From IMG/VR virus record IMGVR_UViG_3300020421_000189, positions 1-20,113 of that record: a stretch of DNA of 20,113 bases; one strand, given 5' to 3'. The stretch comes from a virus. Shown piece after piece: positions 1 through 7,028 of this stretch. Each line of letters opens with the position of its first letter. The first letter of the stretch is position 1. The notes beneath the pieces were generated by a model. The model worked only from the letters and a program-made list of their open reading frames with translations. It was not told the origin of the DNA and did not search any database. The position numbers were made by a program, and so were the translations under genes.

Positions 1-449
1 GTCCTGTACAATCAACAACAGGTACTAACGTACAAAGCAATATTGCTGACGTAGGTTTTACAGTAGTTTCACAATCTGCTGCTGTAACACAAACTGCTAC
101 AGACCCAGCAACAACTATTATTATTCCTGCTTTTAGCAGAATTTTATCAATTCAATTATTTGTAACAACAGCTTGGAATGGCGCTGCTTCAACAGCAGGT
201 CTTGGATGGGATGATGGTACAATTGTAGATGCAACAGCCTTAACTACTGCAACTTCTGTTGCTGGTGGAACAATAGGAATGGACACTGATAATATTGAGC
301 CGGGTGCAAATGCTACTAGAACAAATAATTGGTTAGATACTGGCACAAACAAAAAAAGAATTAGACTTTTAAGTTCTAATGCTGGTGCAGGTGTAGGAAC
401 TCTTGTAGTAAATTACGTTCAAGCACAAAGCAAAGTATTTACTGTTTAG
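1..449 (+). CDS. C-terminal part of a beta-rich phage virion protein (start outside window)
   Basis: An open frame enters from the left edge (first full codon at position 3) and ends at TAG 447-449, giving 148 residues. The protein is rich in Thr, Ala, Val, Gly and Asn with alternating hydrophobic residues, as in an all-beta virion protein. There is no signal peptide or membrane segment in the visible part. The end (LVVNYVQAQSKVFTV) is a clean C-terminus, and the stop overlaps the AGGAGG ribosome site of the next gene. Its place upstream of the connector genes is where capsid-associated proteins usually lie, so a head decoration or fibre role is possible, but I do not recognise the family. 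The reading frame itself is secure. Confidence 0.8.
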   Translation, partial: PVQSTTGTNVQSNIADVGFTVVSQSAAVTQTATDPATTIIIPAFSRILSIQLFVTTAWNGAASTAGLGWDDGTIVDATALTTATSVAGGTIGMDTDNIEPGANATRTNNWLDTGTNKKRIRLLSSNAGAGVGTLVVNYVQAQSKVFTV

Positions 450-453
450 GAGG
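448..453 (+). promoter_or_regulatory. Strong Shine-Dalgarno AGGAGG overlapping the upstream stop codon
   Basis: A perfect AGGAGG begins inside the TAG stop (447-449) of the first gene and lies 5 nt before the ATG at 459. It is the most canonical ribosome site seen in the window, consistent with high expression of the 459-794 product, as expected for an abundant virion protein. Confidence 0.75.
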
Positions 454-458
454 CTTAA

Positions 459-794
459 ATGGCTGGACCAACTGAAGTCGCAAACTTAGGAGCAAGTGCT
501 ACTCAAGTTTTAGTTAATCCAAAATCTTCAGCTCCGAATGTTAAAAACATTGGAGGACCTAGTACTTTTGCTTATTTTAAAGGTGCTTATTTTGAAGCTG
601 GCGCTGGAGGTGAGGGTACTTTAAAAATCCAAACTCAAGTTAACGGCACATGGACTACTAAAACTGAATATGCTTTAGCAGCAAATGCGGATGACTCTGT
701 GTATGTTCCTGGAACACTAGGAATACGTTTAAAAGACGGACTAAGAGTTTTGACTAACGCTAATATTGCTAACGCTCAAATATTTTATACCTAG
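459..794 (+). CDS. Small beta-rich virion protein, 111 aa
   Basis: The ATG at 459 follows a perfect AGGAGG. The 111-residue product is Ala/Thr/Asn/Gly-rich with short beta-type segments (for example GTLKIQTQVNGTW near residues 53-65, and SVYVPGTLGIRLKDG near 80-94). It ends in AQIFYT. No signal peptide, membrane helix, Cys or catalytic motif is visible. Composition and position beside another beta-rich protein suggest a capsid decoration or other minor head protein. I do not recognise a named family, so the function is inference from context only. Confidence 0.8.
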   Translation: MAGPTEVANLGASATQVLVNPKSSAPNVKNIGGPSTFAYFKGAYFEAGAGGEGTLKIQTQVNGTWTTKTEYALAANADDSVYVPGTLGIRLKDGLRVLTNANIANAQIFYT

Positions 795-808
795 TTTAGG
801 GGGTTATA

Positions 809-1045
809 ATGGAAATGGATTTACTCTGGAATGTTGGGTTAACCATTCTCATAGCCCCTGGAACTTATGCTATTGCTAATTTATTTGTTAGAATGAATAA
901 AGCACAACAAGATATAAATGATTTTAAAGTTGAAGTAGCTAAAGAATATGTTTCTAAAGAAGATTATCAAGATAGTCTTGAACAGGTTTTAAGAAGATTT
1001 GATAAAATAGAAAGTAAAATTGATAGGATTATTGAAGGTGGCTAG
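809..1045 (+). CDS. Small membrane-anchored coiled-coil protein, 78 aa
   Basis: The ATG at 809 follows AGGGGG at 798-803. Residues about 6-26 (LWNVGLTILIAPGTYAIANL) form one hydrophobic segment. The rest is strongly charged and helical with heptad-like hydrophobic spacing (LRRFDKIESKIDRII near the end), as in a coiled coil. One N-terminal membrane segment plus a cytoplasmic or periplasmic coiled coil fits several small phage membrane proteins, including some holins and inner spanins, but no diagnostic residue separates these. The neighbours are structural genes, not an endolysin, so a lysis role is only a possibility. The gene overlaps the next small one by 8 nt. Confidence 0.75.
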   Translation: MEMDLLWNVGLTILIAPGTYAIANLFVRMNKAQQDINDFKVEVAKEYVSKEDYQDSLEQVLRRFDKIESKIDRIIEGG

Positions 1046-1163
1046 TGGTCGTTCTCAGTTTTCTAAACTTACTAGCACTTACAGTGGTAAATCTAAGCGT
1101 AAAAAAAACAAAGGATGTGGAAAAGTTATATCCAATAGAAGAAAGACAACAAGGTACACATAA
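1038..1163 (+). CDS. Small basic protein with GCGxV...NRRKxTxY C-terminus, 41 aa, GTG start
   Basis: This short frame begins at GTG 1038, inside the end of the preceding gene, and stops at TAA 1161-1163, which overlaps the next ATG (TAATG). AGGA at 1025-1028 lies 9 nt upstream. The 41-residue product has 13 Lys/Arg, no Asp or Glu, and ends GCGKVISNRRKTTRYT. From memory, a short basic C-terminus of this pattern (GCGxV then RRKxTxY) recurs in marine and other podovirus-like phages, which supports a real gene rather than noise. The role is unknown; the charge would suit nucleic-acid contact or packing within the head. It fills what would otherwise be an unexplained 117-nt gap in a tightly packed gene array. 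Confidence 0.7.
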   Translation: MASGRSQFSKLTSTYSGKSKRKKNKGCGKVISNRRKTTRYT

Positions 1164-1843
1164 TGACATTAAGCGGATCAACAAACTTTGAATTAAATGT
1201 AACAGAATACATCGAAGAAGCTTATGAAAGATGTGGTTTAGAGTTACGCAGTGGTTATGATTTAGAAACTGCTAAAAGGTCTATGAATTTATTGTTTGCT
1301 GATTGGGCTAACAGAGGCCTTAATCAATGGACGGTTCAACAAACAATTACAACATTAACGCAAGGCACTAATTATATATCGCCTGGTGCTGATACTATTG
1401 ATGTTTTAGATGCAGTTTTAAGAAGAACAGTTAACGGAAAAACTAGCGATATGTCTATGAATATGATAAGTCGTGCAGAATTTTTAAACATTCCTGATAA
1501 AGAAAATCAAGCTAGACCTAATCAATATTTTTTAGATAAACAAATTAATCCTAAACTTTATTTATGGCCAACACCAGAAAACAGTACTGATCAAATTGTA
1601 TTTAATCGATTAGTTCGTATGGACGATGCTGATTCTCCCACGAACACTGTTGATATGCCTTTTCGTTTTTATCCATGTCTTGCTAGTGGTTTAGCTTACA
1701 TGTTATCTGTTAAAAAAGCTCCTGATAGAATGCAAATGTTAAAAGCAGCTTATGAAGATGATATGAGAAGAGCTATTGATCAAGATGAGTCTAGAGCTTC
1801 GTTTAATGTAGCTCCAGACATGAGAAGTTATAGGTTAAGATAA
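1163..1843 (+). CDS. Head-to-tail adaptor, P22 gp4-like tail accessory factor
   Basis: 226 residues. The N-terminal half is helical (VTEYIEEAYERCG, then ETAKRSMNLLFADWANRGLN). The middle is a beta section carrying RPNQYF and LYLWPTPEN (residues about 118-140). The C-terminal half is helical (FYPCLASGLAYMLSVKKAPDR, then LKAAYEDDMRRAIDQD). I associate this order with the P22 gp4 / podovirus head-tail adaptor group, which binds the portal ring and seals packaged DNA; P22 gp4 is shorter (166 residues). The protein at 2183 shows the same architecture, so which of the two is the true gp4 counterpart is uncertain. The start is fixed by the TAATG overlap with the upstream gene, and its own stop overlaps the next start in the same way. 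Confidence 0.75.
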   Translation: MTLSGSTNFELNVTEYIEEAYERCGLELRSGYDLETAKRSMNLLFADWANRGLNQWTVQQTITTLTQGTNYISPGADTIDVLDAVLRRTVNGKTSDMSMNMISRAEFLNIPDKENQARPNQYFLDKQINPKLYLWPTPENSTDQIVFNRLVRMDDADSPTNTVDMPFRFYPCLASGLAYMLSVKKAPDRMQMLKAAYEDDMRRAIDQDESRASFNVAPDMRSYRLR

Positions 1844-2175
1844 TGTCTTATGCATTAGGAAAATTTGCTATTGCTCTTTGTGATATTTGTGGGCAACAGT
1901 ATAAATTAAGTGAATTAAGAAAACAATGGAATAACTGGAAGGCTTGTTCTGAATGTTATTCACCTAAACAACCTCAACTAGAAATACCTACAAATACTGT
2001 TGATCCTGAAGCTTTATATGAACCAAGACCAGATATGGATGTAGAAGCTGGTGATGGTGTTGTAAGAACGGAAAATCCAGGATTTGTCAATACAGAGGAA
2101 AATGTGATAGGATCAAGCTTTAGATTTAATTCTATAAATGGAAATATTGGAACAGTAAAAGTAACAACTACATGA
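1843..2175 (+). CDS. Zinc-ribbon-like virion/connector-associated protein, 110 aa
   Basis: Two CxxC pairs, C13/C16 and C35/C38, sit 18 residues apart, the classic layout for one structural Zn(II). They flank a basic aromatic stretch (LSELRKQWNNWKACSEC). The motif continues as YSPKQPQLEIP, which I recognise as a recurrent small phage protein pattern found among connector genes. After about residue 60 the chain is polar and probably flexible. Zinc binding is inferred from the cysteines; the biological role is unknown. The ATG overlaps the preceding stop (TAATG), tying its translation to the adaptor gene. Confidence 0.75.
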   Translation: MSYALGKFAIALCDICGQQYKLSELRKQWNNWKACSECYSPKQPQLEIPTNTVDPEALYEPRPDMDVEAGDGVVRTENPGFVNTEENVIGSSFRFNSINGNIGTVKVTTT

Positions 2176-2182
2176 GTAATAA

Positions 2183-2827
2183 ATGGCTTATACATACACA
2201 ACATTAAAAGCAGCTATCCAAGATTTTGTAGAAGATTCTGGTTCTACATTTATTGCTAATTTAGATAACTTTATTCAAAACGCAGAACAGAGAATTTTTT
2301 CTGAAGTAGATCTTCCTTTAGACAGAAAGAACTCTACAGGTAACTTAACAACTGCTAATAAATATTTAGCAACACCAGAAGATTTTTTATCAACATATAG
2401 TTTAAGTGTTATATCAAACAATACTCATCATTTTTTATTAAATAAAGATGTTAATTTTGTTCAAACCTATAATCCTGATCCTAGTGTAAAAGGTCTTCCA
2501 AAATACTATTCTTTATGGGACGATAATACCTTTATTGTAGGACCGTGTCCTGATCAAGCTTATGAAGTCGAGCTTCATTATTATTACAAACCTGAGTCTA
2601 TAACAACATCAGCAACAGGTAATTCTTGGTTAGGAACAAATGCACAAAACGCTCTTCTTTACGGATCATTGGTAGAAGCTTACACTTTTTTAAAAGGTGA
2701 GCCAGATCTTATTAAACTTTATAACGATAGATATAGAGAAGCATTATCTAGATTAAAAAATCTTGGTGAAGGCCGCAATCGTACCGATGAGTATCGTTCC
2801 ACTATTATAAGGCAGAGGGTAACATAA
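2183..2827 (+). CDS. Second adaptor / tail tubular protein A-like connector protein, 214 aa
   Basis: The N-terminus is helical (LKAAIQDFVEDSG; then NLDNFIQNAEQRIFSEVDLP at residues 26-45). A central beta domain contains LPKYYSLWDDNTFIVGPCPD (105-124) and VELHYYYKP. The C-terminal helices include ALLYGSLVEAYTFLKGEPD and LYNDRYREALSRLKN (179-193). I know this pattern from phage adaptor proteins that sit between portal and tail nozzle, such as the adaptors of short-tailed phages like SU10 and the T7 gp11 group. ATG 2183 lies 8 nt after the preceding stop and has only a weak ribosome site; an ATG at 2172 is in another frame and soon closes. The stop overlaps the next start (TAATG). Confidence 0.78.
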   Translation: MAYTYTTLKAAIQDFVEDSGSTFIANLDNFIQNAEQRIFSEVDLPLDRKNSTGNLTTANKYLATPEDFLSTYSLSVISNNTHHFLLNKDVNFVQTYNPDPSVKGLPKYYSLWDDNTFIVGPCPDQAYEVELHYYYKPESITTSATGNSWLGTNAQNALLYGSLVEAYTFLKGEPDLIKLYNDRYREALSRLKNLGEGRNRTDEYRSTIIRQRVT

Positions 2828-3117
2828 TGTTTTCACAAAAAGTAGAAATGACAACAGGTGATGTCAAAGTCATAACAACGCAAAACAGAGGTAAAACTCC
2901 AGAAGAAGTCGCTGAGATGGCAATGGAAAGAATTATTCATGTAAGCGGTGAAGCACCTGATATTATAAAACAACAAATTAACGCTTACCAACAACAGCTT
3001 TTTCATGTATTAGTATATTATATGAAAGAAATGGTTCAAAGCGATCGAACTAATGTCATTAACCTTCTTGAGAAAGAAGGTCATAGTTCGTTAGCTGACT
3101 TAATAAGGAGAATGTAA
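2827..3117 (+). CDS. Small conserved helical phage protein, 96 aa
   Basis: The start is fixed by TAATG overlap with the preceding gene. After a short beta-like N-terminus (KVEMTTGDVKVITTQNRG), the chain is nearly all helical: PEEVAEMAMERIIHVSG, then IKQQINAYQQQLFHVLVYYM, then NVINLLEKEGHSSLADLIRRM. I recall similar small proteins beginning with KVExTT and containing NRGxxPEEVAE, and ending in LADLIRR, from podovirus-like marine phages, always uncharacterised. It sits among connector genes, so it could be a minor virion component or assembly factor. No catalytic or membrane motif is visible. Confidence 0.75.
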   Translation: MFSQKVEMTTGDVKVITTQNRGKTPEEVAEMAMERIIHVSGEAPDIIKQQINAYQQQLFHVLVYYMKEMVQSDRTNVINLLEKEGHSSLADLIRRM

Positions 3118-3119
3118 GA

Positions 3120-3590
3120 ATGGCAATAACTCAAGCAATGTGTAGTTCCTTTAAGCAGGAATTATTACAAGGTCTTCACAACTTCACTAATGGAAGTGGT
3201 GGTGGCACTACAACATCAACTGGTACTGGTAATACTTATTACTGTGCGTTGTATACTAGCTCAGCAAATTTAGGAGCCACTACAACAGCATATACTACCT
3301 CTAACGAAACCACTAATACTGCTGGAGCAGCGTATAATGCTGGTGGACAAGGGTTAACTAACGTAACACCTTCTTTAGATGGTACTACCGCTATTACTGA
3401 TTTTGGCAATGTAACTTGGTCTGCAAGTTCATTAACAGCTAGAGGGGCTTTAATATATAATTTTAGTCAATCTGGTAATAATGCAGTATGTGTATTAGAT
3501 TTTGGGAGTGATAAAACAAGCTCTGCTGGTGATTTTACAATTAATTTCCCGGCTCCAGCTGCGTCTACTGCGTTAATTAGAATAGCTTAA
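3120..3590 (+). CDS. Beta-rich conserved virion-associated protein, 156 aa
   Basis: The N-terminus MAITQAMCSSFKQELLQGLH is a short helix. It is followed by Thr/Ser/Gly-rich beta segments: YYCALYTSSANLGATTTAY, then GGQGLTNVTPSLDGTTAITDF, then ARGALIYNFSQSG, and a C-terminus with VLDFGSDKTSSAGDFTINF. I recognise this as a widespread small phage protein found in tail or structural modules of many phages; its exact position in the virion is not known to me. Translation starts 2 nt after the preceding stop. It marks the border between the connector genes and the fibre cassette. Confidence 0.78.
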   Translation: MAITQAMCSSFKQELLQGLHNFTNGSGGGTTTSTGTGNTYYCALYTSSANLGATTTAYTTSNETTNTAGAAYNAGGQGLTNVTPSLDGTTAITDFGNVTWSASSLTARGALIYNFSQSGNNAVCVLDFGSDKTSSAGDFTINFPAPAASTALIRIA

Positions 3591-3610
3591 TTAAATAAAA
3601 GGAAAGGCTA

Positions 3611-5263
3611 ATGGCTCTCAAGTTTTTTGACAGAACCAAACAAGATGCCACAACTTCTGGAACTGGCACTTTTACCCTTTCTGGTACAGCGGCTGATGGT
3701 GGGTTTAGAACATTTGCCTCTGTCCATGCTAGTGGTGATGAAGTATTTTACTGTGCTGTTGACAGCTCTAGTGGTAATTTTGAAGTTGGCCAAGGAACTC
3801 TTACATCCGGAGGTAACTGGACTTTAACTCGTGACATAGTTAAAAGCTCAACCAACTCAAACAACAAAGTTAATTTTGCCTCACCACCAGAAATATTCTC
3901 TACATATCCAGCTGAAAACGCTGCTTTTTCTGATACAAATCTTTCAAATAATGTTGTTGAAACAGACGCTGTTTTTGACGAAACATTAACATCTAACAAA
4001 GCTCTTAGTGGTCAATTTAAAGGTACTCTTCAATTTAACAAAGCGTTCTTTACTATTACTGATTATACAGTTGCATCAGGTCAAACATTAACTGTTACTG
4101 ATAGTGCTGATTTATACGCTGTTGATATAGCCTCTGGAACAGTTATGGATAGAACAGCAGATTTTACTGATGATGTAACTATTTCTTCCGATACTATGTT
4201 TTCACCAGGTATTAATGCTTACGCTACTGTTACAATAGCAAATAACGTAAAAGCCACTGTTTCTCCTGTAGGAACAACTTTTGTAAATAATGGCGCAGGT
4301 ATAACAACAGGTGGCCCAATATCATGGAAACTACCAACAACAGATGGAGCTGCTAACACAGAAATTGTTACAAATGGTAGAGGTGGCTTTGCTATTAAAG
4401 GTGCGATTACTTCTGCTGGAGGCGTTGCCGTTGCTTCTCCAACAACAGAAGTTCATATTTCTACATTTGATTATAACTCTTACAGTCCCTCATCTCCTAT
4501 ACAATCATTAGAATGTATAGTTCCAACTAGCGTTGCAGCTACACCTGATTTAATAGAAAACTTTACAATTAAATTTTATTTTTTAAATTTTGGGCAACCA
4601 GATCAATCAAATCAAAGACAAGAAACTATGACATGGTTTATAGCTCCTCTATCAGCAGCTGGTGGTGATCCTATCCTTGATAGCACTTCTGCTCAATATT
4701 ATGGAGCTTTTCGTTGGAATTATGGGTATAATAATAGCTGGAATCAAAGTTTTCCTCTTGGATATAGCCGTAAAGGTGCAAGTGTAACTGTTAGCAATGG
4801 AACATACGATTGTGATACTTATGGTTTAAATATATTTGGTTATCAAGGTAATCCTCAATTAGCTTCTCTAGGTAATTCTAGTTATTATGGTCCTGATATG
4901 GCCAATAATCCCTTCAGTGTATCATCGGCTAACGCACAGTATAACAGAACTGATTTATGTGGTGAAATGAATCTTTTTAATAGAATAGATTCTTTAGATA
5001 GCTCTTATGATTTAAGATGGGGTGGTTATCAAGGTAATTATCAACAACAACCATATAGAATAACTGGTTATACAAGACCACAGGGAAACAACAACAATAC
5101 TGCTTATAACGTTACCACTGGTCATGCTCGAGGTTTTCGATTAAATTTTCTTCCTTATGATAAAAATTATTTAACTGGTTCTTCTATGTTTGGAATGATT
5201 GGAGGAAGAGTAGAAGTTTTTGCACATCTTAAACAATCTGCCGCGGAAATAACAGTAGCATGA
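3611..5263 (+). CDS. Tail fibre / receptor-binding-type protein, 550 aa
   Basis: The ATG follows a purine-rich AAAAGGAAAGG. Residues 1-105 form an N-terminal domain I recognise from many phage fibre proteins (MALKFFDRTKQDATTSGTGT start; VGQGTLTSGGNWTLTRDIVK; EIFSTYPAE), likely the virion-attachment module. Residues about 130-270 are a Thr/Asn-rich beta stretch with repeated short strands (TVTIANNVKATVSPVG), suggesting a fibrous or beta-helical shaft. The rest is rich in Tyr, Asn, Gln and Gly, typical of distal host-contact domains, and ends RVEVFAHLKQSAAEITVA. A fibre role is well supported by composition, N-terminal module and neighbours; the receptor is unknown. Confidence 0.8.
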   Translation: MALKFFDRTKQDATTSGTGTFTLSGTAADGGFRTFASVHASGDEVFYCAVDSSSGNFEVGQGTLTSGGNWTLTRDIVKSSTNSNNKVNFASPPEIFSTYPAENAAFSDTNLSNNVVETDAVFDETLTSNKALSGQFKGTLQFNKAFFTITDYTVASGQTLTVTDSADLYAVDIASGTVMDRTADFTDDVTISSDTMFSPGINAYATVTIANNVKATVSPVGTTFVNNGAGITTGGPISWKLPTTDGAANTEIVTNGRGGFAIKGAITSAGGVAVASPTTEVHISTFDYNSYSPSSPIQSLECIVPTSVAATPDLIENFTIKFYFLNFGQPDQSNQRQETMTWFIAPLSAAGGDPILDSTSAQYYGAFRWNYGYNNSWNQSFPLGYSRKGASVTVSNGTYDCDTYGLNIFGYQGNPQLASLGNSSYYGPDMANNPFSVSSANAQYNRTDLCGEMNLFNRIDSLDSSYDLRWGGYQGNYQQQPYRITGYTRPQGNNNNTAYNVTTGHARGFRLNFLPYDKNYLTGSSMFGMIGGRVEVFAHLKQSAAEITVA

Positions 5264-5305
5264 TAATTTGCAATACAATAAAATATAGGTTAAAAAGGTA
5301 ATATT

Positions 5306-6145
5306 ATGGCATCGTTAATAAAAACAAATAAAATAAGTACTCCAGGCGGGGAAGAGTTTACACTGCCTACAACTTATCCTAGTTCTACAGTTGATTTAAC
5401 ATCAACAAGTGGTGGTCAATTAGGTTACGGAACGGCTAATCCTATTGTTCAAAATATGTCTACATCAACAGGTAAAATTGCAGAACGTTTTTGTGATAAA
5501 TTAAGAGTAAATAATTCATCTAGCACTGTTGCAAATGCAACATTAAGTGCTTTACCATCTGATGTAACAGACGTATCAAGCATCGTTAGAACTCAAGTAG
5601 ATTTTGCTGGAGTATGTTTTGTGGGAAATGCTACTCCTTATCTTCAATTATTAGATGCTAGTAATAATAATGTTATAGGTAATTCTTATTCTTACAAAGA
5701 AAGAAGACAAGAAAATTATTCATCTGGCAGTACTGGTACTTTAAATAATGCTACTAGTGGAACTGCTAATTCAAATGGTTTTAAATTAACCTACACTCAA
5801 GCAGTAGTAGGTGCTTCTAAAAGTGGAGAAATTTTTACAAAAACTGCTAATGAAAATGACTTAGGTTTAATGTGTGGATATATTACTATAAGTCAATACA
5901 ATACGTCAGATGGGGCTGGAATAGAAGATAATGCAATGTTAATAGAAAGTTGTATTAATTATAATTATAATGGTACTTACACTAGCTCAACTAGGGGTTG
6001 TATAGTTCATAAATGGGTTAGATATTACAATACAAGCGGAGCTACTATTAATCCATACACACAAATTAAAATTTATGATTTAAGTGGAAATAATATAAGT
6101 GAAGGTATGTTTACAACATATTCTTATATTAACGTAAATAAATAA
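5306..6145 (+). CDS. Fibre-like paralogue 1 with conserved N-terminal leader, 279 aa
   Basis: The N-terminus (TNKISTPGGEEFTLPTTYPS within residues 7-26) matches those of the next two genes in order and spacing: T(N/D)KI, then about 11 residues, then LP.T.PS. This shared leader is probably the attachment segment. The remainder is Asn/Thr/Ser/Tyr-rich beta sequence, with RGCIVHKWVRYYNTSGA near residues 230-246, resembling RGCIRYYNGAG in the following gene. AAAAGG lies about 8 nt upstream of the ATG. The upstream gap of 42 nt holds no convincing promoter. I infer a short tail fibre or head/tail adhesin; the ligand is unknown. Confidence 0.75.
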   Translation: MASLIKTNKISTPGGEEFTLPTTYPSSTVDLTSTSGGQLGYGTANPIVQNMSTSTGKIAERFCDKLRVNNSSSTVANATLSALPSDVTDVSSIVRTQVDFAGVCFVGNATPYLQLLDASNNNVIGNSYSYKERRQENYSSGSTGTLNNATSGTANSNGFKLTYTQAVVGASKSGEIFTKTANENDLGLMCGYITISQYNTSDGAGIEDNAMLIESCINYNYNGTYTSSTRGCIVHKWVRYYNTSGATINPYTQIKIYDLSGNNISEGMFTTYSYINVNK

Positions 6146-6156
6146 GGTAATAAAAA

Positions 6157-7017
6157 ATGACAGTTAGAACAGATAAAATACAATCATTAACAGGATCAGC
6201 TCCTTTAACTTTGCCTAAAACTCTTCCCTCTTCAAAAACAAATTTAAAAGTAGATTCTTCAGGTAATATGACAACTAGCTCAGCTAGTCCTAGTTTTTCA
6301 TCTTTAGGTAAAGCTGGTGAAACAGGATGGGTTCTTTTAGGTAGTACACAAACAAATGATTGGACCAATGGATGTGAAGTAAGTATTGAAGGAAGTGGAT
6401 ATAGTGGTTCAGATATATATGTCTATAGAATAGAATTTGATATTGAAGGTAATAGACAAAATGGTAATAATATGAGATTTGATTTAGCTCCTTACGCTGG
6501 TACTACTAACATATCGAATCAAACTTTTACTAATAATGGTTTTAAAAATATGGATAATTCCATGTCTAATAGCACTAATGCCACCGGCGCTCAAACAGGT
6601 GCAGCTGGATATGAACTTTATATGGCTTATAATATTTCTGGAAATTCTAACAGTACTTATGATTATGAATCTATGTTTGATCCATCTATAGTTAATGAAA
6701 ATTACTCTTATAGAGGAGGTATGAGAGGCTGTATAAGATATTACAACGGAGCAGGAATGAGAGCTTCTTTTGCAGATCCTGTTGGTATGTATTGGGATGA
6801 ATGGGATTCATCTCGCTACAATAGCAATCAAGCATATTATTGGATGCAAGTTGTTAGAAGATCACAAACTGCGTACGATAACCCATCAAATTCTTCGTTT
6901 GCAGATAAATTTAGAATACATAATTCATCTTACTCACAAGATAATGGTGGATCAGGAAATACTTCTTATTATCAAAGAGGTATGATGACTCTTTATGGAA
7001 TACCAAAAACCGGTTAA
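6157..7017 (+). CDS. Fibre-like paralogue 2 with conserved N-terminal leader, 286 aa
   Basis: Begins MTVRTDKIQSLTGSAPLTLP and continues with TLPSSKTNLKVDSSGNMTTS, the same leader as its two neighbours. The body has a beta-sandwich-like pattern (SDIYVYRIEFDIEGN, then NNMRFDLAPYAG) and many Asn, Ser, Tyr and Gly. It ends YYQRGMMTLYGIPKTG; a terminal (L)YGI strand is common at the C-terminus of phage fibre head domains. The AAGG of its ribosome site overlaps the TAA stop of the preceding gene. No Cys pairs or enzymatic motif are seen. Role inferred: receptor-binding or decoration fibre. Confidence 0.75.
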   Translation: MTVRTDKIQSLTGSAPLTLPKTLPSSKTNLKVDSSGNMTTSSASPSFSSLGKAGETGWVLLGSTQTNDWTNGCEVSIEGSGYSGSDIYVYRIEFDIEGNRQNGNNMRFDLAPYAGTTNISNQTFTNNGFKNMDNSMSNSTNATGAQTGAAGYELYMAYNISGNSNSTYDYESMFDPSIVNENYSYRGGMRGCIRYYNGAGMRASFADPVGMYWDEWDSSRYNSNQAYYWMQVVRRSQTAYDNPSNSSFADKFRIHNSSYSQDNGGSGNTSYYQRGMMTLYGIPKTG

Positions 7018-7028
7018 GGAATAATAAT

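Noticed and set aside
809-1045. Holin or inner-spanin call for the small membrane protein
   Set aside because: One membrane segment and a coiled coil are compatible, but no endolysin or outer spanin lies nearby and no family-specific residue is visible, so the feature is described without a lysis function.
5264-5305. Possible promoter (TTGCAA, then TATAGG) in the gap before the first fibre-like paralogue
   Set aside because: The spacing between the two boxes is only about 10 nt, and similar strings are expected by chance in DNA this AT-rich.
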